Source: JAGVPT01 sp963772165
GTDB lineage: Bacteria > Bacteroidota > Ignavibacteria > UBA10030 > UBA8401
NCBI GenBank assembly: GCA_963772165.1
Contig: CAVYWA010000012.1
Span: 62,001 to 126,000, forward strand
DNA length: 64,000 nt
Direction: 5' to 3'
A program made the position numbers and the translations under genes. This document shows, piece by piece, positions 46,745 through 55,434 of the stretch (position 1 is the first letter of the stretch; the number at the start of each line of letters is the position of its first letter). A model generated the notes under the pieces. The model was not told the origin of the DNA and made no database searches. It saw nothing but the letters and a program-made list of their open reading frames with translations.

Positions 46745-47263
46745 TCAACCTTTCATGCTTTCCGAAGTAAGAATTTTTTTGTTGAAGGCGCGGATGTCGG
46801 AAAGGGACAATGAGAGTTGATGCCTCCACTCGCTGTTCCCAACTGACACTGCAAATGCCGAGCGGCAACTCTGGGCATAACGATCATCGGGAATTGCGGC
46901 ATTTAAGAGAAACCAAAGTGCATCATCAAGACTTTCATTGTCGTGATACATGGACCTGAAATTATATTCCTCTTGCTGATGGACATTCAACGCCTCCGCC
47001 GCCTGGCTGAAAATGTCATGCACGTTCCCGCAATCCGGGCCCCACGTCGATAAATACACAAGCCCTTCTCTCAGTAGATTGTCGGAAATATTGCAAAGGT
47101 CAGCACGCGTTTTCGCGAAACCGTCCATGGCCAGCAGCATGACAAAGTGCCGCCCGCTCCTCTCCGGTAACGGCAGAATCTCGTTAAGCTGATCGATCGT
47201 TAATAACGTAATGCGCCGATCGAATGAGTCCGATTCTTTAAAAGTAGTTACTGTTCGTGACAC
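46745..47263 (-). CDS. hypothetical protein
   Basis: A 172-residue soluble protein with probable GTG start at 47263 and no signal peptide. The central part (LSTWGPDCGNVHDIFSQAAE, about residues 72-91) and ESLDDALWFLLNAAIPDD (about 109-126) look like a conserved small alpha/beta domain, and I recall similar unnamed bacterial proteins, but I cannot name the family. It is flanked by sensory genes on the same strand. No enzyme motif is visible. Confidence 0.6.
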   Translation of the reverse strand: MSRTVTTFKESDSFDRRITLLTIDQLNEILPLPERSGRHFVMLLAMDGFAKTRADLCNISDNLLREGLVYLSTWGPDCGNVHDIFSQAAEALNVHQQEEYNFRSMYHDNESLDDALWFLLNAAIPDDRYAQSCRSAFAVSVGNSEWRHQLSLSLSDIRAFNKKILTSESMKG

Positions 47264-47442
47264 GATTGTTATATCTCGTATCTAAAAAGCACTCTCTTTG
47301 GTGGTGAGTGAAACAGCATGCCGAGCCTGCACACAAGTCAATTCAACGATGAGGGCAACCGTCGCCGCGGTAAAGAAGAGGAGCTCACAGGGGTCGCCGT
47401 CTGCGTCGCTCCGGAATAATTCCATCTAAAAAAGAAGCTTTT

Positions 47443-47910
47443 CTATCGTCCAACATGTTTTTGCAGAGAGTCGTGAACTTGAGCCGATATCTTTCGTTCT
47501 ACAGGATTCCACACATCGCCGCTTAAGTTTTGCACAATCCAAACATTGATTCCATTAACGAGAGCAATACCCGAAAAGGCGAAACCGAAGAGTAGCATAT
47601 CCTGATTTAAGAAAAAACCGACCGTGAGAAAGAGTGAAACGAGAACAAGGTTTAGCTTCTGGACTTTCTTTGGATCATGATTCCCGTTCAGAATGTACAC
47701 GAGAGATAAAAGGAAGAGCCTCGTTCTCTTACCAAAGATAAAAGTTTTCTTTTCTAACCCGCGAGCGGTGACACGGGTAGCGGTTGTTTTGGCAAAGCGA
47801 TTGTTCCGAGTGGTGGCACTCAGAGTTCCCATACTGGCCCCCAGAGCAATTGTAATGATCGTCAACCGAATAATAGTGTACTGCTTCAATACATCCGAAA
47901 AAAACAACAT
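47443..47910 (-). CDS. small membrane protein of unknown function
   Basis: The start at 47910 is preferred (AAGG four bases upstream), giving 155 residues. A longer frame runs to 48021 without a good ribosome-binding site. A first hydrophobic segment lies in residues 6-30 (KQYTIIRLTIITIALGASMG), and a pair of spans near the C-terminus (KLNLVLVSLFLTVGFF and MLLFGFAFSGIALVNGINVW). The latter half vaguely resembles two-helix DUF2892-type proteins. A palindrome shared with the upstream sensory operon lies at 48078-48097, so this gene may be a target of the NarL-type regulator. Confidence 0.5.
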   Translation of the reverse strand: MLFFSDVLKQYTIIRLTIITIALGASMGTLSATTRNNRFAKTTATRVTARGLEKKTFIFGKRTRLFLLSLVYILNGNHDPKKVQKLNLVLVSLFLTVGFFLNQDMLLFGFAFSGIALVNGINVWIVQNLSGDVWNPVERKISAQVHDSLQKHVGR

Positions 47911-48077
47911 ATGCCTTAATTGAAAGAGAGCTTGAATCATTTGCGTGAAACGCGACAACAGCGTTAGCAACCTTCTCAAAAATAGGACCTGCGCAGGCCC
48001 TTCTCCCCCCGTGAAGGGCATCAGGGCTTTATTATGTGAGGTACTGGAATAAGATAGAAGGATGATGGCGGAGGGGC

Positions 48078-48097
48078 AATACCAAGAATCAGGTATT
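48078..48097. promoter_or_regulatory. candidate operator palindrome, copy 1
   Basis: AATACC-AAGAATCA-GGTATT, a perfect 6+6 inverted repeat with an 8-base spacer, followed by TTT. The same half-sites and spacing occur at 52208-52227 upstream of the operon that ends 30 bases before this site. It lies between the NarL-type regulator stop and the small membrane-protein gene. The size suits dimeric binding by a LuxR/NarL-type helix-turn-helix. Confidence 0.5.
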
Positions 48098-48126
48098 TTT
48101 AAAAGGGGCCAATTATAGGAGGAAAA

Positions 48127-48792
48127 TTATACTAATCGGTCTTTAATAGCTTTAATGGCCAATTTCTGGCGGCTATGAATATCGAGCTTATGGAAAATAT
48201 TCCTCAAATGGGTCTCGACTGTGAAACGGCTTATGAAAAGCTCTTGGGCTATTTCCACATTATTCATTCCTTGAGCCACTAATTTTAGCACTTTTTTTTC
48301 TCTCGGCGAAAGGTTGTATGCGTTTTCCGAGTCCTCCCATCCGACATACGCGGCCATCATTTTCTTCGTGATCATTGGGTCGAGCGGCACACCTCCTTGC
48401 TGCACGCTTTCAATAGCTCTTACGATCTCATCCGGCGAGGCGGTTTTCAATAAGTAGCCGGAAGCTCCTCGTTTCATGGCTGAACGGATGTTCTCGTCAA
48501 GATCATAGGACGTGAGCATAATGATATGGGACCCGGGAGAAAGCTGTTTTATGGAAACAATCGCGTCAAGGCCGCTCATTGCGGGCATTTTAATATCCAA
48601 AAGGATGACACTTGGCGGAGATCCCTCTGTTTCCAAGTCCTTGAGAAGGGATTTACACGAATGATAGAACCTCTGACAATCAACGGTTTTGCTTTTATTC
48701 AAATTCGCAGCAAGCACCAAACAAAAGCTCTTATTGTCGTCGACGATCCAAGTTGAGATTTTATCCTGATTATTTTGTGCCTCTGGTTGCAT
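48127..48792 (-). CDS. NarL/FixJ-family response regulator
   Basis: A 221-residue two-domain regulator. The receiver (about 12-130) has WIVDDNKSFC and phospho-acceptor Asp in VILLDIKMPAMSGLDAIVSI, then IIMLTSYD and GYLLKTASPDEI with the switch Lys. The C-terminal LuxR-type DNA-binding domain (about 155-221) reads LSPREKKVLKLVAQGMNNVE then IAQELFISRFTVETHLRNIF. It is the last gene of the operon with the PAS kinase and the seven-helix proteins. The palindromes at 52208 and 48078 are its plausible binding sites, which would make the operon self-regulated. Confidence 0.93.
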   Translation of the reverse strand: MQPEAQNNQDKISTWIVDDNKSFCLVLAANLNKSKTVDCQRFYHSCKSLLKDLETEGSPPSVILLDIKMPAMSGLDAIVSIKQLSPGSHIIMLTSYDLDENIRSAMKRGASGYLLKTASPDEIVRAIESVQQGGVPLDPMITKKMMAAYVGWEDSENAYNLSPREKKVLKLVAQGMNNVEIAQELFISRFTVETHLRNIFHKLDIHSRQKLAIKAIKDRLV

Positions 48793-48830
48793 AAGAAGTA
48801 CCGGCCTTTCCTTGAAAAAAGAGTGTTGAA

Positions 48831-50482
48831 TTATGCTCCTGCCTCTTCACCGCAAGGAAGATAGACTTTGAATGTCGTCCCCTGGTGCATGATGCTGTCA
48901 ACGGTAATGAAGCCGCCGTGGCTCCGTATAATTCCGAGCACGATCGAAAGTCCAAGACCCGCGCCCTCCCCCCTTCTTTGGTAGTAAAAAATGGCTCAAA
49001 GATCCTATCGATATCGCCTTCCGCGATACCAACCCCCGAATCCGTAATGTCGACAACAACATAGTAGCCCCTGTGTGCCTCGGGGTAATCCTCAAGGTCT
49101 TCATCATCAAAAAAACAATCTTTGATTCTTACCCCAAGCACTCCTCCGTCCGGCATCGCATCGCGGGCGTTCACACAGATATTGAGAAAGACTTGTTTCA
49201 ATTGGCTCATATCGCCGCGCACGAACCATTCCGTACCGTTAATATCTTCATCGATAGCAATTGTTGGCGGTAACCCGCTTTCGACAATTTTTAAAACCTG
49301 ACGTACAACAAAAGACAGATTGAGGTATACCCTTTCCCCAACAATCCCTTTACCGTAGGTCAGAATATTCTTTACCAGCTGCAATCCGCTTTGAGCGCTT
49401 TCTTCAACGGCACGTAAGACGGTGAGACTGGTTTGGTCCTTAAGCTCGTCTCTCAATAAACCGATGGACATTGCCACCGGCGCCAATATGTTCTGCAGGT
49501 CATGGGCTATTCCTCCGGTCAACAAAGCAATGCTTTCCATCTTTTGTGTTTTGATGAATTGGGCTTCCAAACGTTTCTTCGTTGTAATGTCCGTGTTGAC
49601 GATCAAAAGTTTTTTGGATGTATTATTTTTGCCCTGAACAATGCGCCAGCGACTGTCAACGAGGATTTCTTTTCCATCCTTTCTCCGATGGCGGTTTTCC
49701 CCGCTCCATTTATGGAATTCCGTAACACATTCCACGATAAAACGAAAATCCTGTTCTCTGTCGCCGGCATACAAAAGCCCCTGGAGAGAGCGGCCGGCCA
49801 CTTCGTTCGCCCCCCATCCGTACGTCAGCTCTGCCCCACGATTCCAGAACGTAATACGTTCATTTTCATCCAAAACAATGATTGCATCCTGAGTTTCATT
49901 GAGCAAAGCCGCTTGTTCTTGAACCATCGCTTCGAAAAGCTTCCGCTTCGTTATATCAACAATAACGGCATGGATATCGCGGTCACCTTGAACGACTTTT
50001 GCGGAAAAACGTATCCAAATTTCCTTACCGTCACATTTCTTAGTCCGAACTTCATACTCCGAGATCATACCGTCCGTCGCCAGCGCATCGCTGATGAACC
50101 GGCGTGCCACAGCGGGGAATTCTAAAAAGCATCGTTCAAATTCTCTCTTTGTCGTGCAGCCGAACATCGCAAGAAGCGACCCGTTTCCTTCATGGACTTT
50201 CCATGAGTCGATCGAAAATTTCATCATCCCTGCGGGCGAATGGTCGAAAAGAGCTTTATAGCGTTCAGCGCTTTTCGCGACTTCATCGACCTTTGCCTTC
50301 TGCGCCACAATAATTCGTTGATTACTCGAAATAGCGACGAAGATATAGGCAAGCGCAAGGATGAGCAAAACGGCAGAGCCGGCGCTTATGACCCATACGA
50401 TATTTGGTATCTGGTTGTACAGAAAAACGCTTTCGTGTATATAACATTGGAGATAATGGCAAGCGACCAATTGATATGCCAT
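48831..50482 (-). CDS. PAS-domain histidine kinase, frameshifted near the C-terminus
   Basis: About 550 residues. One membrane span (IPNIVWVISAGSAVLLILAL then AYIFVAI, about 25-51) leads to two PAS domains (about 72-185 and 195-310). HisKA has GGIAHDLQNILAPVAMS (His about 341), and the ATPase domain has NICVNARDAMPDGGVL and DITDSGVGIAE. After FFTTKEGGR the frame breaks at a run of six C/G near 48968. Restoring one base gives GAGLGLSIVLGIIRSHGGFI and a natural stop at 48831. The start is uncertain, as the frame overlaps the preceding membrane gene by up to 97 bases. The short periplasmic part suggests sensing through partner membrane proteins. Confidence 0.85.
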
Positions 50483-51037
50483 GCGGTGATAAAATACGAC
50501 GTGCCCATTTTCATCAGCTCATTGCTTAACCCGGCTATAAAAAGAGCACCGGTCGAGTATATGAGATTACCAATTGCCACCCAAAATACCGGCTCATCTG
50601 CGATCGCATGATCGGTGCGTTTCACGATTGTATGGATCATGAAAACAGAGATGACGATGAGATAGACTTGCGATGCAACTGCCATTGCATTATTCAATTG
50701 ATTCGGAACTTCAAAATATATTTTGTCTACCGTCCAAAGACACAAAAAAAAATGCCAGCGTAGAAATAATTTGCTTTGTTCTTTTACTTTCCATCGAGAG
50801 AAAATATACCGTAAAGACAAAGACGGGTTCCATGAGAAAAGAGTAATTAGACAAATACGTGTTATTCATGCGTTTACGGCCTAACAAAAGTTCTCCACCG
50901 ATTTCTGCACAAGCAAGAACACAAAATAAAAGAAAAACTTTCATCGCATTGCTCAAACGCTTAAACCGGACCATTCCGGCAACGGCCGGGATTGGATATA
51001 CACAGGCCGAGATGGCGGCAAGCAGCGGCAATTTCAT
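50386..51037 (-). CDS. seven-helix membrane protein B, frameshifted at a poly-A tract
   Basis: A paralogue of the next gene (about 217 residues, same span layout and about half the residues identical by eye). Its ATG overlaps the TGA of paralogue A (ATGA). The frame breaks at nine A residues (50744-50752; T9 on the coding strand). With eight, the protein reads AFFLCLWTVDKIYFEVPNQL and continues to FWVAIGNLIYSTGALFIAGL and AWHINWSLAIISNVIYTKAF. That is either a homopolymer error or possible slipped-strand phase variation. It overlaps the kinase gene and may be the sensor module for it. Confidence 0.75.
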
Positions 51038-51690
51038 GATTGTGCCATTTGTTGAGGCGACTTGGCCGTGCAGAAGAAGCCTTTCGCATACATGACATTA
51101 GCGACAATGGCGAGCGACCAATTGATGTACCATGCGGTTATAAAATACGACGGGCCCATTTTTAATAGCTCAGTGCTTAAACCGACAACAAAAAGAACAC
51201 CGGCAGAGTACATGAGATTACCATTTGCCACCCAGAACATCGGTTCCTCCGTGAGCGGGTGATCAATGCGTCTTACAATTGAATGGATCATGAAAACGGA
51301 GATGACGATGATAAATAGTCGTGATGCAATGGCCATTTTATCGTTTAAATGATTTGGAGCTTCAAAATACATCTTATCCGTCAACCAACCGCACAAAAAG
51401 AGGAAGGCCAACGTAGCAATAATCTGCTTTATTCTTTTGCTCTCAATCGAAAAAAAATATACCGTAAAAATAATTGAGGATTCCATAAGGAAAGAGTAAT
51501 TCATTAGATATGCGTTGTTAATTTTTTTCTGCGTCATCATATATTCTGCGCTGATTTCTGCACACGTCAAAAAGCAAAGTAAAAGAAAAAGCTTCATCGG
51601 CTTGCTCAATCGCCTAAAGCGGACCATTCCTGCAATCGCCGCGACGAACCAGGAGAAAGCGGCCACGAAAGCTATCAACGGTGTTTTCAT
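51034..51690 (-). CDS. seven-helix membrane protein A, putative sensor partner
   Basis: A 218-residue protein with AAGGCGC upstream and seven predicted spans: about 4-22, 32-50, 63-82, 87-104, 118-139, 149-175 and 184-206. Recognisable blocks are MVRFRRLSKPMKLFLLLCFL, LMNYSFLMESSIIFTVYFFS, EEPMFWVANGNLMYSAGVLF and AWYINWSLAIVANVMYAKGF. I recall similar unnamed membrane proteins next to histidine kinases in Bacteroidota. No transporter or enzyme motif is visible. It lies between a small secreted protein (7-base gap) and its own paralogue, upstream of a kinase with almost no sensor region. Confidence 0.8.
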   Translation of the reverse strand: MKTPLIAFVAAFSWFVAAIAGMVRFRRLSKPMKLFLLLCFLTCAEISAEYMMTQKKINNAYLMNYSFLMESSIIFTVYFFSIESKRIKQIIATLAFLFLCGWLTDKMYFEAPNHLNDKMAIASRLFIIVISVFMIHSIVRRIDHPLTEEPMFWVANGNLMYSAGVLFVVGLSTELLKMGPSYFITAWYINWSLAIVANVMYAKGFFCTAKSPQQMAQS

Positions 51691-51697
51691 GCGCGCC

Positions 51698-52111
51698 TTA
51701 TTTACTCAATTGATTCGTTGGTGAGCAAATGGGCGGGCACGGAAATATTTCTTCTCCAAGCACTCCCTGGACCATATCGTTGCCGGTACTGTCAACACCC
51801 ACAAGGACGAGGGTAGGCGTGCCGTCATCTTTTGCGGCGTAATAGTACCGGATTCCAACAACTCCTCCCTGCGCAAGAATCTTGTCAAAAATATTTCTCC
51901 CGAAATACCCCCCCTTCATCGACGGTGCAACCGGATTTTGTTTGAAATTCTGGATGTACTTTACGGCTTGATCGAGGGTCACAACATGATTTTCGTTCCC
52001 CGAGTATTGAGCCTTTACGCTTGCTGGAGAAAATACAACAGCAAGAGATACCACCAAGCCTATCAATAGAACGAGAGCAAGTAATCGAACTCTCATCGCA
52101 ATCTTTTCCAT
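51698..52111 (-). CDS. small secreted protein with C-terminal CPPIC motif
   Basis: A 137-residue protein starting at 52111, with a signal peptide over about residues 6-34 (ALVLLIGLVVSLAVVFSPAS, cleavage after VKA). The mature part reads VTLDQAVKYIQNFKQNPVAP, KGGYFGRNIFDKILAQ, GGVVGIRYYYAAKDDG, TPTLVLVGVDSTGNDMVQGV, then a tail EEIFPCPPICSPTNQ. From memory, short Bacteroidota proteins with this layout and a CPPxC tail exist without assigned function. It is the first gene of the sensory operon, directly before the seven-helix proteins, with a palindromic site about 97 bases upstream. It may be a secreted ligand or a reporter of envelope state; both are inferences. Confidence 0.75.
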   Translation of the reverse strand: MEKIAMRVRLLALVLLIGLVVSLAVVFSPASVKAQYSGNENHVVTLDQAVKYIQNFKQNPVAPSMKGGYFGRNIFDKILAQGGVVGIRYYYAAKDDGTPTLVLVGVDSTGNDMVQGVLGEEIFPCPPICSPTNQLSK

Positions 52112-52207
52112 AAGAACTCTTTCTTTGTTGAATGGAAGATGAGGATTTGGGCAATGGCCTATGTTTGGATTGGTCATTGAATCATACATCGAAGACGGTA
52201 AAAATAC

Positions 52208-52227
52208 AATACCTTAATTTAGGTATT
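52208..52227. promoter_or_regulatory. candidate operator palindrome, copy 2
   Basis: AATACC-TTAATTTA-GGTATT, with the same half-sites and 8-base spacer as 48078-48097. The shared context is CAATACC-N7-AGGTATTTTT. It lies 97-116 bases upstream of the first gene of the CPPIC/seven-helix/kinase/NarL operon, a normal activator position. It could also act as a weak hairpin terminator for the sigma-54 regulator gene ending at 52456. The rest of the gap to 52455 shows no gene. Confidence 0.55.
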
Positions 52228-52455
52228 TTTTGGGAATAGAGCATTGCGGAGTTGATTGAAAATCGGAAGAATTCCACAGAAATATGCCGTTCGGAGAATG
52301 CTGCGATCATGCGATGAGGGGAGACAGGTAAAAACAATAGAAGAAAGTGATGCAGGCAATGTGCTAATCGCAAAGGACGAACTGTTCACACCCGGCGGGA
52401 CCGTTTCCGCCAGCAGGACCAACATTCAGCGACAAAAATTTCCCCCTGCGGCATT

Positions 52456-53916
52456 TTACTTCAAGCCAAGCTCTTTCAACATCCTGTAGAAATTCGAAGG
52501 TGCAAGGCCCAATTTCTCGGCGGCATTGGAATCGGAGCTGGAAATGCTCCGCACATATTTGAAATAACGAACGCGGAACATTTTTTCCATTTCCGGCAGC
52601 GAAAGTACCTGCCCCGTGTATAAATCGTCGACCATCGATTCATCTTTCGCCGCGATCGGATTTTTCGTAAGCATATGATTGGTGACGTCCTTCGCCGTAA
52701 TTTTATCCGGACAGTTCAGCACCAACCGCTGCGCGACGTTCCGAAGTTCCCGCACATTACCCGGCCATCTGTAGTTCATCAGTATTTCTTTGGCTTTCGG
52801 GTCCGCCGTGGGGGGCTGTTGGTCGAGATCGCGGCTGAAATAATCAAGAAAATGATTGAAGAGCAAAAGAATATCGTCCCCGCGTTTGCACAACGGAACG
52901 ATATCCAGAGGGATCACCGCGAGACGATAGTACAGGTCTTCACGAAAACGCCCTTCATTCACCTCCCCCGTTAAATTCTTATTGGTCGCGGCAATGATAC
53001 GCACGTTGACCGTCATACTTTCTTTTCTTCCGATCTTTTCAATTTCTCCTTCCTGGATAACCCGAAGGAGCTTTACCTGCGCCTGGAGCGGCAGTTCGCT
53101 GACCTCATCCAAAAAAATTGTGCCGTTGTGGGCAATCTCAAAGAGTCCCGCTTTTGTATTCATGGCGCCGGTGAACGCGCCTTTTTCATATCCGAACAAT
53201 TCGCTCTCAACCAAATCGTGCGGAATGCTGCCGCAGTTAATGGGGATGAACTTCTCGTAGTTCCGTTTGCTTTTCAGATGAATATTCCATGCGACAAGCT
53301 CTTTTCCCGTTCCCGACGCCCCGGAAATGAGGAGATTGGCTTCGCTTCTGGCGTATTTCTCGATGCTTTCATTGAGCTGAATCATCGGTTTTGATTCGCC
53401 GATGATTTTTTTCGATTCAAGGAGAATCTCATTGCTTTGTTTCAGCCGTTTGTCGGATTTTAGTTTTTGTTTCTCGAGCTTTTTCCGCTCGTACGCGTTG
53501 ACAATGCTCAAAATAAAATCCGTCGGCTGGTAAACGTAGTCCTCGATGTTCCCCGGATATTTTGTGCAATACCAATATGCTCCGGCCTTCAGAAGGTTGT
53601 TGGCAAAATCAAAATCGGTGGTATTGATTGTCATTTTCGTGATCACAACGATCTGCAGGAATTGATCAAGTTCCTTCATTTTCTGGATGAGCTCTTCGCC
53701 GCGCAATCCGCCGGAGATCTGGTAATCGAGAATGACGACATCATAGAAATCGGGGTTGTCGCGAATTTTGTCGAGCGCGGACTTGCCGTTGGAGACCACT
53801 TCTTCAACCTGAATACGAGTCGTTGACAAGCTCACCGTTTTTTTTACACGCGCGACGTCGAAATCCTCGTCTTCTACCAGCAAGACCCTAATGACCTGGT
53901 TATTAGTCGTGCTCAT
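52456..53916 (-). CDS. sigma-54-dependent response regulator (NtrC type)
   Basis: A 486-residue protein. The receiver (about 8-140) has LLVEDEDFDVARVK and phospho-acceptor Asp in VVILDYQISGGLRGEEL, with switch Lys in YWYCTKYP. The AAA+ domain has GASGTGKE (Walker A), ELFGYEKGAFTGAMNTKAGL (sigma-54 loop), GTIFLDEVSELP (Walker B) and VRIIAATNKNL. The C-terminal Fis-type helix-turn-helix is SDSNAAEKLGLAPSNFYRML. The ATG at 53916 overlaps the end of the kinase gene by 14 bases, with GAGGAG upstream, so the pair is translationally coupled. Target promoters are unknown. Confidence 0.93.
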   Translation of the reverse strand: MSTTNNQVIRVLLVEDEDFDVARVKKTVSLSTTRIQVEEVVSNGKSALDKIRDNPDFYDVVILDYQISGGLRGEELIQKMKELDQFLQIVVITKMTINTTDFDFANNLLKAGAYWYCTKYPGNIEDYVYQPTDFILSIVNAYERKKLEKQKLKSDKRLKQSNEILLESKKIIGESKPMIQLNESIEKYARSEANLLISGASGTGKELVAWNIHLKSKRNYEKFIPINCGSIPHDLVESELFGYEKGAFTGAMNTKAGLFEIAHNGTIFLDEVSELPLQAQVKLLRVIQEGEIEKIGRKESMTVNVRIIAATNKNLTGEVNEGRFREDLYYRLAVIPLDIVPLCKRGDDILLLFNHFLDYFSRDLDQQPPTADPKAKEILMNYRWPGNVRELRNVAQRLVLNCPDKITAKDVTNHMLTKNPIAAKDESMVDDLYTGQVLSLPEMEKMFRVRYFKYVRSISSSDSNAAEKLGLAPSNFYRMLKELGLK

Positions 53917-55426
53917 GCTGCTCCTCATTTTTGATCGTCAGTGTAAACCTGCACCCGCCCTCAACCCGGTTTTCGGCGTCCAGATGCCAGCCGCATTTTC
54001 CCACTGCAAGCTGATGCGCAATATAGCACCCATAGCCGGAGTGAGTCCCGACATTCGTCTTTGTCGATTCCTGTTCAAGAAATAACCTCTTAATCCCTTT
54101 GATCCCGGTCGCAAGCAATTCTTCGGCGATGCCGACCCCCGTGTCATCAATGAAGACGTTGGAAATATTTTTTTTCCTGTTATACGCCGTCGAAATCGTG
54201 ATCGTCACAAAGTCTTTACTCGAATGGTCGATGCTGTTTTGAATGAGCGGTTCAAGGATTTCCCAGACAATAAATTCATTGACCCGCACAGGCGGGAGCG
54301 AAGGATCCAGGTCGAGCTTAATGTCGAACATTTCATTCTTACTCGAAACGCGCAAAAAGACGTTTTGCACGATGAATTCGATGACCAGGTTGATGTTGGT
54401 TTTGAACATCGGGTTGACGATGGTGTTGATATCCTGGTCGTACCATTTCATGTCATAAATGATGCGGGAGATAAAATTGGAGTACGTGATGACACGCTGT
54501 TTTAACTGGCCGAGGTTTTCGGCATTCATCATCCGCACATCGTTCTTGATGAATCCCATTATTTTTTCGGCTTTGTGGTTCGTATGGTAAATTCTCTTCG
54601 TGAAGAGCGATTCTTTTTCCAGCTTGATCTGTTTCTCAAGATTCTCTTCGTGCTCAATGAACAGTTCTTCCTGCGCTTTATTGCGCTCGCCGACGGCGCG
54701 CGAAGAAATAATGAAAATTGCCATCAGCCCGATAAAAATGAGCGCCAAAAATGTCAGGGCCACTTTGTCGAAACTCGACTGAATTTCCGTCGTGAGGAAG
54801 GTGAAATCGGGCGTGATGCGCATGTACATCACGCCGAGATATTCGCCGTCGGGAACGAACGGAACGAGAACGTCGAACGTTTTATCGTTCGATACGGCGC
54901 TGACAATTTTCTCCCTCCGGCGCATTTCATCCTTTTGCGCAAGGAAGAAATCCAGCCCCTGACGATGGCTCGTCAGTTCTCCCTCTTCGAGCGGCTCCAG
55001 CTTATTATTGAAAAACGCGGTAAGCTTTTGCCCGCTGTCGATGATATACAGCCGATGATTTTTGATCAGGATGAGGCACAGATCTTCTCCGCTCCTTTGA
55101 ATGAGCTGCTGTTTAAAAATGACGTTCAGCGAGTACGCAAGATACAATTCCGCGCTGTCTTGCTGCGCGCGGACGCGCTGCTGGCGTTCGAAAATCAGCT
55201 CGACGTTGGTCGTCGTCACGAGGGCAAGGCGTTCGGCATAGTACTTCCGGAACCAGCTTTGCGCTTCTCCGAGAAAGCTTTCCAAGTTCTCCTTTTGAAA
55301 AAAAACAAGGATGATCTGGAACGTGATCAGCACGACGACCATTACCACGATATGGCGTATCTCAAAACGATACCGTGTCAGTCTCGTTTTGACGGGGTCG
55401 GGCACTTTCAAATTTTTCCACTCCAT
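53903..55426 (-). CDS. membrane sensor histidine kinase
   Basis: A 507-residue protein with two spans (about 25-43 and 225-243) enclosing a roughly 180-residue extracytoplasmic domain, mostly helical then PDC-like (DVLVPFVPDGEYLGVMYMRI). The cytoplasmic part is a coiled coil, a short dimerisation region with likely phospho-His in YHTNHKAEKIMGFI, and an ATPase domain (EILEPLIQNSIDHSSKDFVT, FIDDTGVGIAEELL, HSGYGCYIAHQLA). It is encoded between a membrane-anchored solute-binding protein (8-base gap) and a sigma-54 response regulator (14-base overlap). The binding protein is therefore a probable input. Confidence 0.88.
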   Translation of the reverse strand: MEWKNLKVPDPVKTRLTRYRFEIRHIVVMVVVLITFQIILVFFQKENLESFLGEAQSWFRKYYAERLALVTTTNVELIFERQQRVRAQQDSAELYLAYSLNVIFKQQLIQRSGEDLCLILIKNHRLYIIDSGQKLTAFFNNKLEPLEEGELTSHRQGLDFFLAQKDEMRRREKIVSAVSNDKTFDVLVPFVPDGEYLGVMYMRITPDFTFLTTEIQSSFDKVALTFLALIFIGLMAIFIISSRAVGERNKAQEELFIEHEENLEKQIKLEKESLFTKRIYHTNHKAEKIMGFIKNDVRMMNAENLGQLKQRVITYSNFISRIIYDMKWYDQDINTIVNPMFKTNINLVIEFIVQNVFLRVSSKNEMFDIKLDLDPSLPPVRVNEFIVWEILEPLIQNSIDHSSKDFVTITISTAYNRKKNISNVFIDDTGVGIAEELLATGIKGIKRLFLEQESTKTNVGTHSGYGCYIAHQLAVGKCGWHLDAENRVEGGCRFTLTIKNEEQHEHD

Positions 55427-55434
55427 AACTGCGG

